DNA of 64,000 nt from Hymenobacter sediminis (GTDB taxonomy: Bacteria; Bacteroidota; Bacteroidia; Cytophagales; Hymenobacteraceae): NCBI RefSeq assembly GCF_003231285.1, contig NZ_QKNS01000002.1, forward strand, positions 310,001-374,000. Direction: 5' to 3'. Position numbers and translations under genes: made by a program. Positions within the stretch are counted from its first letter, which is position 1. The number at the start of each line of letters is the position of its first letter. Of this stretch, positions 34,804-41,955 are shown piece after piece. Below the pieces are notes generated by a model. That model searched no databases, was not told where the DNA came from, and was given only the letters and a program-made list of their open reading frames with translations.

Positions 34804-35745
34804 ATGAGCCTTTGCTTAGTAATTGACGAAATGCATCCCGGCTTGCCGGACTTACTGCAGGAAGTGGGGGTAGAACTCCACTACCGCCCTGACCTGAAGG
34901 CCGCCGAAGTGCCAGTTGCTCTGGCCGCGCATTCTTACGAGGGGCTGATCGTGCGCTCCAAAGTGCGCGTAACCTCCGAGTTGTTAGCCCACGGCCCCTC
35001 CTTACGCTACGTGTGCCGGGCCGGGGCCGGAGTTGATAATATTGATGAAGAAGCCCTGGCTGCGGCGGGCGTAACGCTGCTCAATGCGCCGGAAGGCAAC
35101 CGCGACGCGGTAGGGGAGTACGCCGTGGGGCTGCTGCTGGCCCTGTTTCGCAACATTGTGCGCGCCGACCGGGAGGTACGCGCCGGGGAGTGGAAGCGGG
35201 AAGCCAACCGGGGCGAAGAGGTGGGGGGCAAAACTATTGGACTGCTGGGCTATGGGCATATGGGTAAGGCCTTTGCAAAGCGCCTGCAGGCCTTCGACTG
35301 CACCGTGCTAGCCTACGACCATGACCCCAATGTGGAAGCCAACCACCACGCTACCCTCGTGAGCCTGCCGGAACTGCAGGCGCGGGCTGAAGTGCTAAGC
35401 ATTCACATTCCCTATTCGCCAGCCAACCACCACTTCGTGAACGAAGAGCTTTTGGCGGGTTTTCGGAACGCGTTGTGGCTGCTGAACACTGCCCGCGGCG
35501 AAGTGCTCGACCACGCAGCCCTGGTCCAGCGGCTGCAAACCGGCCAGTTGCGCGGGGCCGCCCTGGATGTGCTCGAAAATGAAAAGCTGGCTACCCTCAG
35601 CCCCGAGCAGCAAGCCCGTTTCGATTACCTGCGCACTGCCCCCAACGTGGTGCTTTCGCCGCATGTGGGTGGCTGGAGCTTCCAGAGCTATGAGCGCATC
35701 AATCAGGTGCTGGCCCGTAAGCTGCGCGAGTTTATGAGCCGATAG
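34804..35745 (+). CDS. D-isomer 2-hydroxyacid dehydrogenase (phosphoglycerate dehydrogenase-like)
   Basis: A 313-residue NAD-dependent dehydrogenase. The nucleotide-binding loop is GLLGYGHMGKAFAKRL, and the catalytic residues are Arg in LLNTARGEVLD, Glu in ALDVLENEK and His in LSPHVGGWSFQ. The ACT regulatory domain of long SerA proteins is absent, so it is the short form; the substrate may be 3-phosphoglycerate or another 2-hydroxyacid. The ATG at 34804 (MSLCLVIDEMHPG) is chosen over an upstream frame extension (34696) of unconserved sequence. It lies between rsmA and greA in the same direction. Confidence 0.88.
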   Translation: MSLCLVIDEMHPGLPDLLQEVGVELHYRPDLKAAEVPVALAAHSYEGLIVRSKVRVTSELLAHGPSLRYVCRAGAGVDNIDEEALAAAGVTLLNAPEGNRDAVGEYAVGLLLALFRNIVRADREVRAGEWKREANRGEEVGGKTIGLLGYGHMGKAFAKRLQAFDCTVLAYDHDPNVEANHHATLVSLPELQARAEVLSIHIPYSPANHHFVNEELLAGFRNALWLLNTARGEVLDHAALVQRLQTGQLRGAALDVLENEKLATLSPEQQARFDYLRTAPNVVLSPHVGGWSFQSYERINQVLARKLREFMSR

Positions 35746-35803
35746 CGGCAGATTCCGGGGTAGGCCGCTGGACAGGAAGCGCGCATTATTTCCCCGCATT
35801 TCG

Positions 35804-35811
35804 TATATTTG
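35804..35811 (+). promoter_or_regulatory. -7 element of greA
   Basis: TATATTTG fits TAnnTTTG. It lies between the upstream stop (35745) and a terminator-like hairpin (35827-35866), so that hairpin would be inside the greA leader. Confidence 0.5.
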
Positions 35812-35826
35812 CCTAAACCTGTTCGG

Positions 35827-35866
35827 GGAGAACGGCCAGCCGCGCTGGCCGTTCTCCTTGTTTTTT
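35827..35866 (+). terminator. Terminator/attenuator hairpin in the greA leader
   Basis: Arms 35827-35840 and 35844-35857 pair perfectly over 14 bp with loop CGC; TTGTTTTTT follows (35858-35866), ending 19 nt before the greA ATG. It is either the terminator of the upstream dehydrogenase gene or an attenuator in the greA leader. Confidence 0.85.
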
Positions 35867-35885
35867 GAGCTTACATCACCCCACC

Positions 35886-36359
35886 ATGGCTACTATCAAC
35901 TATTACACTCCGGAAGGTCTTCAGAAGCTGAAAGATGAGCTTCAGGACCTGAAAATCCGCGGCCGGGCCAAAGCAGCTGATGACCTGCGCGAAGCCCGTG
36001 ACAAAGGCGACCTGAGCGAAAATGCTGAGTACGACGCGGCCAAGGAAGCTCAGGGCCTGCTCGAACTGAAAATCTCCAAGCTGGAAGAAATTGTAGGCAA
36101 CGCCCGTCTGCTTGACGAGTCGAACCTGGATACCAGTAAGGTGCTCATCATGAGCAAAGTGAAGCTGAAAAACCTGAAAAATAACATGGTCCTCGACTAC
36201 ACCCTGGTGGCCGAGGAAGAAGCTAACCTGGCCGCCGGCAAAATTTCGGTGAAGTCGCCGATTGGCAAAGGTCTGCTGGGCAAATCGGCCGGCGATACGG
36301 CCGAAATTACCGTGCCGGCTGGCAAGCTGCAGTTCCAGATTCTGGAAATCAGCCGCTAG
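35886..36359 (+). CDS. greA: Transcription elongation factor GreA
   Basis: A 157-residue GreA, which stimulates transcript cleavage by backtracked RNA polymerase. The N-terminal coiled coil carries the catalytic tip segment DKGDLSENAEYDAAKEAQ, and the C-terminal FKBP-like domain ends with a PAGKLQFQILEI strand and SPIGKGLLGKSAGD, both family signatures. The ATG at 35886 (MATINYYTPEGLQKL) is the family start; an upstream in-frame start would run through the leader hairpin. Terminated by the hairpin at 36405-36436. Confidence 0.96.
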   Translation: MATINYYTPEGLQKLKDELQDLKIRGRAKAADDLREARDKGDLSENAEYDAAKEAQGLLELKISKLEEIVGNARLLDESNLDTSKVLIMSKVKLKNLKNNMVLDYTLVAEEEANLAAGKISVKSPIGKGLLGKSAGDTAEITVPAGKLQFQILEISR

Positions 36360-36404
36360 GGCGAGGTGGTGCAATGGTGAGTTTCTGAATTTCATGAACT
36401 CAAT

Positions 36405-36436
36405 AAAAGGGCGAAGCTGACCGGCTTCGCCCTTTT
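36405..36436 (+). terminator. Intrinsic terminator after greA
   Basis: A 13-bp stem (AAAAGGGCGAAGC 36405-36417, GCTTCGCCCTTTT 36424-36436), loop of 6 nt, T-run on the plus strand. Confidence 0.9.
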
Positions 36437-36536
36437 GCGTTTTGCCGCGTACTTTGAAGCCTCGAAGTACCGCGTAGTATTAAACGTCGGGGTTCAGCCA
36501 ACCATTCGCCTTTTCACTACCTCACCATCTCACCTC

Positions 36537-37424
36537 ATGCCTTCCATTTTCTCCCGTATCGTTTCCGGCGAGCTACCCGCGTACAAGGTAGCTGAGGACG
36601 ACCACCATTTGGCGTTTCTGGATATCACGCCCCTGGTTGAAGGTCACACGCTGGTTATTCCGAAAAAGGAAACCGATTACATTTTCGACTTGCCGCCAGC
36701 CGAGTTGGCCGCTTTGCACCAGTTTGCCCAGCGCGTGGCCAAAGGCGTGCGCGCGGCCGTGCCGTGCCGCCGCATTGGGGTAGCCGTTATCGGGCTGGAA
36801 GTACCGCACGCCCACATTCATCTGATTCCGATGAACAACGTGTCGGACATGAACTTCGCCAACCCCAAGATTAAGGTGGCGGAGGAGCGCATGAAAGAGT
36901 TGGCTGCTGCCATTTCCGCGCAGGTACCCGCTGCCGACACCGGTTCGGCGGCTGCGGCCCTGGCTCCCCAGGATACCAAAGGCGGCCGCGAAACCACCGA
37001 AGCTAGCGCGGCAGCTACCCCCGCTACAAGCGCCGATGCCACCCTAAGCCAGTTGCAGCAGCTAACCCAAGGCTTGGTGTATATGAGCGAATCGGAGGCG
37101 GCGCTGGAGCCGGTGAGCTACGCCGCCCCCGCTGGCCGTCTAACCAATGATGCCCTGGCCCAACTGGCGGGGGTAGCGCCCGGCACCAAGGTAGAAAAGC
37201 AGGAGTTGACTTATTTCCTGCGCAACCACACCGCCGACGATGGGGTGCTTGGCAATACAGAGCTAGCTAATCGATTCAAGGCCCTACAGATGTACCTGAA
37301 GCAGGAACTGAATGAGGTGCAGGTGTACCGCTTCGGCAGCGGCCCACAGGTACCCGTGCTGGTGCTCGGCGAGGCTGAAGGCGGTAAGCTGGCCGGCTTT
37401 AAAACCGTGCTGACGGAAACCTAA
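36537..37424 (+). CDS. HIT-family nucleotide hydrolase fused to a nuclease-A-inhibitor-like domain
   Basis: A 295-residue fusion. Residues 1-130 are a HIT (histidine triad) domain: SIFSRIVSGELPAYKV, the TPLVEGHTLVIPKKE segment and the active triad in LEVPHAHIHLIPM. HIT proteins of this branch hydrolyse purine nucleoside phosphoramidates. After an Ala/Thr-rich linker (about 130-172), the last 120 residues resemble NuiA, the Anabaena inhibitor of the NucA nuclease: TQGLVYMSESEAALEPVSY near the start and LNEVQVYRFGS, VLVLGEAEGGKLAGFKT at the end follow the NuiA pattern. The start at 36537 fits the HIT family; an in-frame start at 36435 is unlikely. No signal peptide is seen, so it is cytoplasmic. 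A NucA-type nuclease gene lies 2.7 kb away. Confidence 0.87.
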   Translation: MPSIFSRIVSGELPAYKVAEDDHHLAFLDITPLVEGHTLVIPKKETDYIFDLPPAELAALHQFAQRVAKGVRAAVPCRRIGVAVIGLEVPHAHIHLIPMNNVSDMNFANPKIKVAEERMKELAAAISAQVPAADTGSAAAALAPQDTKGGRETTEASAAATPATSADATLSQLQQLTQGLVYMSESEAALEPVSYAAPAGRLTNDALAQLAGVAPGTKVEKQELTYFLRNHTADDGVLGNTELANRFKALQMYLKQELNEVQVYRFGSGPQVPVLVLGEAEGGKLAGFKTVLTET

Positions 37425-37446
37425 GCCCAGCAGCATCGCGCGTTGT

Positions 37447-37484
37447 ACAAACGGTCGACTTCGCCTATAAAGTCGACCGTTTGT
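37447..37484. terminator. Convergent terminator, HIT-NuiA / AI-2E transporter
   Basis: A perfect 15-bp stem (ACAAACGGTCGACTT 37447-37461, AAGTCGACCGTTTGT 37470-37484), loop of 8 nt, between convergent genes. Confidence 0.7.
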
Positions 37485-37522
37485 GCTTATACAGGGGGTA
37501 GAGAGTTTTTCAACAGGACACC

Positions 37523-38599
37523 TTAGCTGGCAGGCGGCAGCAGGTTCTGTTCGGTCTTGCCGGACCTTAGGCGCTGACGAATTCGGTTTTCGCGCTCGAA
37601 TACTTTGATGAGCACGATGAAGTAGGAGAGGAGCAGCGGGCCCAGCACCAGGCCCAGAATGCCGAAGATGTTTACGCCCAGCACTACCCCAGCCAGCGTA
37701 ATCAGGGGGTGGATGTCGCCGATGCGCTTGGCCAGCAGGATGCGCAGCAGGTTATCAATGTTCATGATAATGATGACCCCCACGAGCAGAATGCCTACGC
37801 CCTGGGTGGTCTGATTCTGGGCCAGCTTGATGATAGCCGCCGGCCCCCACACCAGCGGTGTGCCGAGCACCGGAATAAAAGCCAGAAAAAAGGCTACCAC
37901 CCCCCAGAATGTAGAATCGGGTACACCGAAAATCCGGAGGGTAACGCCCGTCAGGATGGCCTGGACCAGAGCAATGAGGGCCTGGCCGAGCACGTTGGCA
38001 TTCACGTTGTTTTTCAGCGAGTCACCGAGCTCATGCAGGGTACTGGGGCGGAAGGGGAGGTAGCGCCGCAGTCCGCGCAGAAAGCCAGCTTCCTGGGTAA
38101 ACATGAAGTACAGCGTGAACAGCATCAGGCCAATGATAACCGTGAAGTGCAGCAGCCCACTGGCCAGGGACGGCAGCCGCTGGCTCAGCCAGCTGACAGC
38201 TTGCTGCAACAGCGTCCGGACGCTTTGCTCGTTGGTGAAGGTGTAGCCGGTTTTCTGCTCAATTTTGTGCAGCACCGCCATAATCTGGCTGGTGTCCTGG
38301 CCATAAAAGCGGATGCGGTCTACCAGCATCAGGCTCAGCGCCATGAAGGGCAGGATAATCACCACGAAAGCAAACACCAGCAGCCCCACCGTTACCAACT
38401 GCCGGTTCCAGCCCCGCCGGTGTACCAACGCCACAAACCACGGCCGAAATACCACGAACAGAATGCCAGCGCCTAAGAACGCCGTAATGTAGCTGCCTAG
38501 CCCTACCAGAATCAGCACGCTAATGCCCACCAGGCACAAAATCAGCAGCACGTACTGCTGGCGTGGCGTATAAATGTTGGTATCGGGCAGGGAAGACAT
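37523..38599 (-). CDS. AI-2E family transporter
   Basis: A 358-residue membrane protein with about eight helices: a first pair (about 15-60), one after the basic RRGWNRQL turn, a central cytoplasmic or periplasmic part (about 95-140), and a C-terminal bundle including LGQALIALVQAILTGVTL and LGVNIFGILGLVLGPLLLSY. These are hallmarks of the AI-2E (TqsA/PerM-like) family. Substrates are poorly defined; some members exchange sodium and protons or export the autoinducer AI-2, so the name does not prove function. The C-terminus is basic (RIRQRLRSGK). It converges on the HIT-NuiA gene. Confidence 0.88.
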   Translation of the reverse strand: MSSLPDTNIYTPRQQYVLLILCLVGISVLILVGLGSYITAFLGAGILFVVFRPWFVALVHRRGWNRQLVTVGLLVFAFVVIILPFMALSLMLVDRIRFYGQDTSQIMAVLHKIEQKTGYTFTNEQSVRTLLQQAVSWLSQRLPSLASGLLHFTVIIGLMLFTLYFMFTQEAGFLRGLRRYLPFRPSTLHELGDSLKNNVNANVLGQALIALVQAILTGVTLRIFGVPDSTFWGVVAFFLAFIPVLGTPLVWGPAAIIKLAQNQTTQGVGILLVGVIIIMNIDNLLRILLAKRIGDIHPLITLAGVVLGVNIFGILGLVLGPLLLSYFIVLIKVFERENRIRQRLRSGKTEQNLLPPAS

Positions 38600-38727
38600 A
38601 CAGGCGGTCTAAGAGGTAGGCGAATGAGAAAAGGAGAAGCCTTGCCTTTAGAACCGGTAACTATATATAGAAGTTCTAATGAAAGATGGCCAGGTTGTCT
38701 GCCCTGTTAGTCACCTTGGGCTTTTCT

Positions 38728-39891
38728 TTACTCTACCCCCGAGCGCCGCGCCAACCCAGCCACCGCCAGTCCCATTAGAGCAATAAGTCCGAACGATACG
38801 CGCAGACTGGTAGCACCTGCTACCAGGCCAATAACGGGCGGCCCCAGCAGAAAACCCGCGAAGCCTACCGTGGAAACTGCCGCCAGCGCTACCCCCGGCG
38901 ACATTGTTTTGGAGCGCCCCGCCGCCCCGTACACCAGTGGTACCACCGACGATACGCCCAGGCCCACCAGCATAAAACCCAGCGTGGCCGGAATAAGGCT
39001 CGGGAACCCCACCGCCAAGGCAAGCCCAATGGCTTCCAGCAAACCACTCAGTACTAAAGTGCGCCGGCGGCCAAACCGGTCGGTAAACCAGTCGGCCACA
39101 AAGCGGCCGGCGGCCATGGTGCTCATGAAGGCTGCAAAGCCTACCCCCACCAGGTCGTTGTCGGCCTGAATCACCTTGCGGAAGTATACCCCGCTCCAGT
39201 CGAACATGGTGCCCTCGCAGAGCAAAGAGCAGAAAGCCAGTACTCCTAGTAGGAGCAGTGATTTATCGGGCAGCACGAAGATGGGGGCGTCAGCTTCCCG
39301 TGGTGCATCGGCGGGCAGCAGGTAGGGCCGGGCTACCAGTACTCCTCCAATTACCACAGCAGCCATCAGCAGGAAGTGGGGCAGGGGTGCAATATGGTGG
39401 GCAATCATGAAGGAGCCGATGGCAGCTCCGGCAAAACCTGCTAGGCTCCAGAGCCCATGGAAGCTGGCCATAATAGACTTGCCATACAGGCCTTCTACGC
39501 CCACGGCCTGGGTATTAATGCTGATGTTGGCCATGTTGCTGGCCAGCCCAAACAATACCAAGGCCCCCAGTAGTAACGGCACAGAGGTTGCCAGCCCGAG
39601 CAGGGGTAAGAAGGAGGCGTACAGCAATAAGCCCAGCACCGTCAGCAGCCGGCTGCCGTAGCGCGCTACCAACCACCCCGACAACGGCAAGGAAGCCATA
39701 GAGCCCACAGGCACAGCCAGCAGCACTCCGCCCAATTCGGTATCAGAAAGACCAAGCTGCTGCTGCACCGTGGGGATGCGTGCCGCCCAGGTGGAAAAGC
39801 ATAAACCCTGCAGCAGGAAGGAAACACCAACGGCTATCCGGTGCGTGCGCCTGGAGCGCAACTGCGGGGTAGAAAACGCTTGAGTCAGCAT
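38728..39891 (-). CDS. Major facilitator superfamily transporter
   Basis: A 387-residue MFS protein with twelve predicted helices. The start at 39891 (MLTQAFSTPQLRSRRTHR) is preferred; the frame extends upstream to 40014 but through the terminator of the nuclease gene. The loop 2-3 motif GWLVARYGSRLL and the equivalent DWFTDRFGRRRTLV in the second half are visible. The sequence FSTWAARIPTVQQQLGLSD near the N-terminus resembles YbjJ/fucose-permease-like members. The substrate is unknown. It is directly downstream of the nuclease gene but separated by a strong terminator. Confidence 0.85.
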   Translation of the reverse strand: MLTQAFSTPQLRSRRTHRIAVGVSFLLQGLCFSTWAARIPTVQQQLGLSDTELGGVLLAVPVGSMASLPLSGWLVARYGSRLLTVLGLLLYASFLPLLGLATSVPLLLGALVLFGLASNMANISINTQAVGVEGLYGKSIMASFHGLWSLAGFAGAAIGSFMIAHHIAPLPHFLLMAAVVIGGVLVARPYLLPADAPREADAPIFVLPDKSLLLLGVLAFCSLLCEGTMFDWSGVYFRKVIQADNDLVGVGFAAFMSTMAAGRFVADWFTDRFGRRRTLVLSGLLEAIGLALAVGFPSLIPATLGFMLVGLGVSSVVPLVYGAAGRSKTMSPGVALAAVSTVGFAGFLLGPPVIGLVAGATSLRVSFGLIALMGLAVAGLARRSGVE

Positions 39892-39913
39892 ATAGAAGGG
39901 GAATAGGAAGATC

Positions 39914-39955
39914 AAAAAAACACCCATCAGCCCCTGGTTAAGGGCATGATGGGTG
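39914..39955 (-). terminator. Intrinsic terminator after the nuclease gene
   Basis: CACCCATCA (39921-39929) pairs with TGATGGGTG (39947-39955), with an inner CCCT/AGGG pair; on the minus strand TTTTTTT (39914-39920) follows. Confidence 0.85.
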
Positions 39956-40125
39956 GGAGATGCGCAGCAGGATAGGAGCAAGAATGAGCACGGTGGGAAG
40001 CGTACCCAGAGCAAAGATCAGGAAAGTAGAAATACAATTTCCGGATGCCCGGTAGTACGCATACCCCCTGCTGATGTTGCTGCCGAGATATAGCCGCGCC
40101 GGTAGCCCGGCCCAGGCCAAGCCGG

Positions 40126-41604
40126 CTACTTGGTTGGGCGGGTATCTGTCTGGGCTTCCAACTGGTCCTGGGTGGCCAGGGGGAGCTTGCTGAGCAGGTC
40201 GAGGCCCGAGGCGGCTTCAATGGCATCCACACTCACGCGGTAGCGGCTCCAGTCGGGGCTCACCGACTGGTCGTTGGGCGTATCTACGGCCACGATGCGG
40301 GCCTGGCCGGCGGCAATGCGCTGGATGTCGTTAGTGCCTTCGGGCAGAATCACGAGCACCTTCCAGACGCGGGCCGGCACGGTTACGCGGCCCTGGTCGA
40401 TGGTAGTCATTTTGCCGTTCTGGCCGGTGCCGCCCTTGCCGTAGCTGCCCATGATGACATAGACTTCCTGGCCCTGGCGCACCTGGTCGCGGGTCCACTC
40501 TTCCAGGCTGCTCCAGGTGCGCTGGTTGTTGTTGCCGGCCTGCGGAATCATGTTCGTCATCAGGAAGGTAGCCGAGTTGTCGTCGAGGTCAGTGGTGCGG
40601 TCGGCGGAGGGGCAGTTGTGGCCTTTGTCGAAGCCGGAGCCCGAGTAGGAGTTGCGCGTAACCTGGTAGAACTGGCGGGGTAGGGCGGGGTCGGGGCGGA
40701 AGTCATCCTGGCGCGGGGCTTCGCCCATCCAGGCCCGGCTCAGGTGCCAGCTCACCCAGGTAGGCGTGCCGCGCTGGGCGTTGTAGCCGATGGTGAACTG
40801 AGGTTTCACCAGCAGGTAGTTGGTGGGCGTGTTCACGTTGGCCGTCGCGCCGCTGGGGTTGCCCAGCGCCATGTTGTCGTCGCGCTGCCCGGCTTGCGGA
40901 CTGCTGGCCACTGGGGCTGAACTGCCGGAGGGTTTGGGCGCTGGAGTGGGGGTAGGAGTGGTGGCAACGGAACCGCCCGAAGCGGCCGCGCCGCTGGCCA
41001 TTTCCAGGGCAATATCATCAATGTTCAGCCGGCCCTTGCCCCCGTCGGTCTTCCTGATTTCCAGGCGTAGGCTACTAGCGGCCCCGCCCTGAAACGTGGT
41101 AGTCAGCAGGCGCGGGCCCTGCACCTTAACGGGCTGCCCAATACGGCGGAAGCTTCGGCCCCCATCCACACTGCCCCACAACTCCCAGGTACTAGCCGGG
41201 TCGTTGCCGTAGGCCGCGCTTTTGATACGGATGGTCTGCACGCCGCGGGGAGCGTCGAAGTTCATGCGCAGGCGGCCCTGGCCACGCAGACGGGCGGCGT
41301 GCTGGCCGTTTTTGTGGTCTTCATCCGAAGAGCCAATCAGTGCATCTTCGAAATGCCAGGAGCCCGTTGTCAGGGTTTCGTCGGCGGTGGCGTAGGCGCC
41401 TTTGTCGGCATCCTCAAAGGTTTCGGGGAAGCGACCGGCGCCCTGAACTATAGCAGCTGCGTCAGTTTCTAGCGGAATGGCGGGTGGTGCGTCGGCACCA
41501 GGGGCGGTGGTGGGGCGGGAGGTTTCGCGGGAGTTTTGCGAGCAGCCCAGGGCCGTAAGGCTGAGCAAGAGGCCGGAGAACAGGGGGAGAGAGAAGCGAC
41601 GCAT
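40126..41604 (-). CDS. Secreted DNA/RNA non-specific endonuclease (NucA/Serratia type), lipoprotein
   Basis: A 492-residue exported nuclease. The start at 41604 gives a lipoprotein signal (LLLSLTALGCSQ). Residues about 55-190 form a beta-sandwich-like domain (TTGSWHFEDALIGSSDEDHK, RLNIDDIALEM), a Pro/Ser/Ala linker follows, and the C-terminal 230 residues are the beta-beta-alpha-metal nuclease. Its catalytic motif reads GFDKGHNCPSADRT (the NucA form is DRGH), with metal-binding Asn in NMIPQAGNNNQRTWSSLE. It should degrade DNA and RNA outside the cytoplasm, for nutrition or defence. A -7 element lies 24 bp upstream. Its possible inhibitor domain is encoded at 36537-37424. Confidence 0.92.
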   Translation of the reverse strand: MRRFSLPLFSGLLLSLTALGCSQNSRETSRPTTAPGADAPPAIPLETDAAAIVQGAGRFPETFEDADKGAYATADETLTTGSWHFEDALIGSSDEDHKNGQHAARLRGQGRLRMNFDAPRGVQTIRIKSAAYGNDPASTWELWGSVDGGRSFRRIGQPVKVQGPRLLTTTFQGGAASSLRLEIRKTDGGKGRLNIDDIALEMASGAAASGGSVATTPTPTPAPKPSGSSAPVASSPQAGQRDDNMALGNPSGATANVNTPTNYLLVKPQFTIGYNAQRGTPTWVSWHLSRAWMGEAPRQDDFRPDPALPRQFYQVTRNSYSGSGFDKGHNCPSADRTTDLDDNSATFLMTNMIPQAGNNNQRTWSSLEEWTRDQVRQGQEVYVIMGSYGKGGTGQNGKMTTIDQGRVTVPARVWKVLVILPEGTNDIQRIAAGQARIVAVDTPNDQSVSPDWSRYRVSVDAIEAASGLDLLSKLPLATQDQLEAQTDTRPTK

Positions 41605-41955
41605 AAGAGAAAAGAAATCTGCCGGGCGAAGGTAGCAGAACTGGTACACTGCAAGAACGAGAAACAGCCGCCACTGCGGTTGGGCTAGGGCCCAAGCATT
41701 TCATGTGCCGGAATATAGAAATTGAAGCGTTTTGCTGAAGTATCAGATGGTGCTTGACCCTGGCAGGCGAGTACAGCGGGGCCCGGCACTTGGATGATTC
41801 TAATCAGGAAATTGCCCAAACGACAGCAGTTACGGCTCCCATTCCGCGCAGGAGTCTTATCCTTGCACGGGCCGCCTGCGTAGGCACTAGCTCCACTCTA
41901 CCCCGAAAATGCCCGCTGCCGCCTAGGTGCAGTTGGCCTCTACCTCCGTTTCGGT
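41605..41955. other. Divergent intergenic region nuclease / pta
   Basis: About 350 bp without a gene. It contains the nuclease promoter at 41628-41654 and, for pta, only TATCCTTG (41858-41865), one mismatch from TAnnTTTG. Nothing else recognisable. Confidence 0.5.
41628..41654 (-). promoter_or_regulatory. Promoter of the nuclease gene
   Basis: On the minus strand TTG (41652-41654), 16 nt, TACCTTCG (41628-41635), one mismatch from TAnnTTTG. Predicted leader about 20 nt. Confidence 0.4.
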
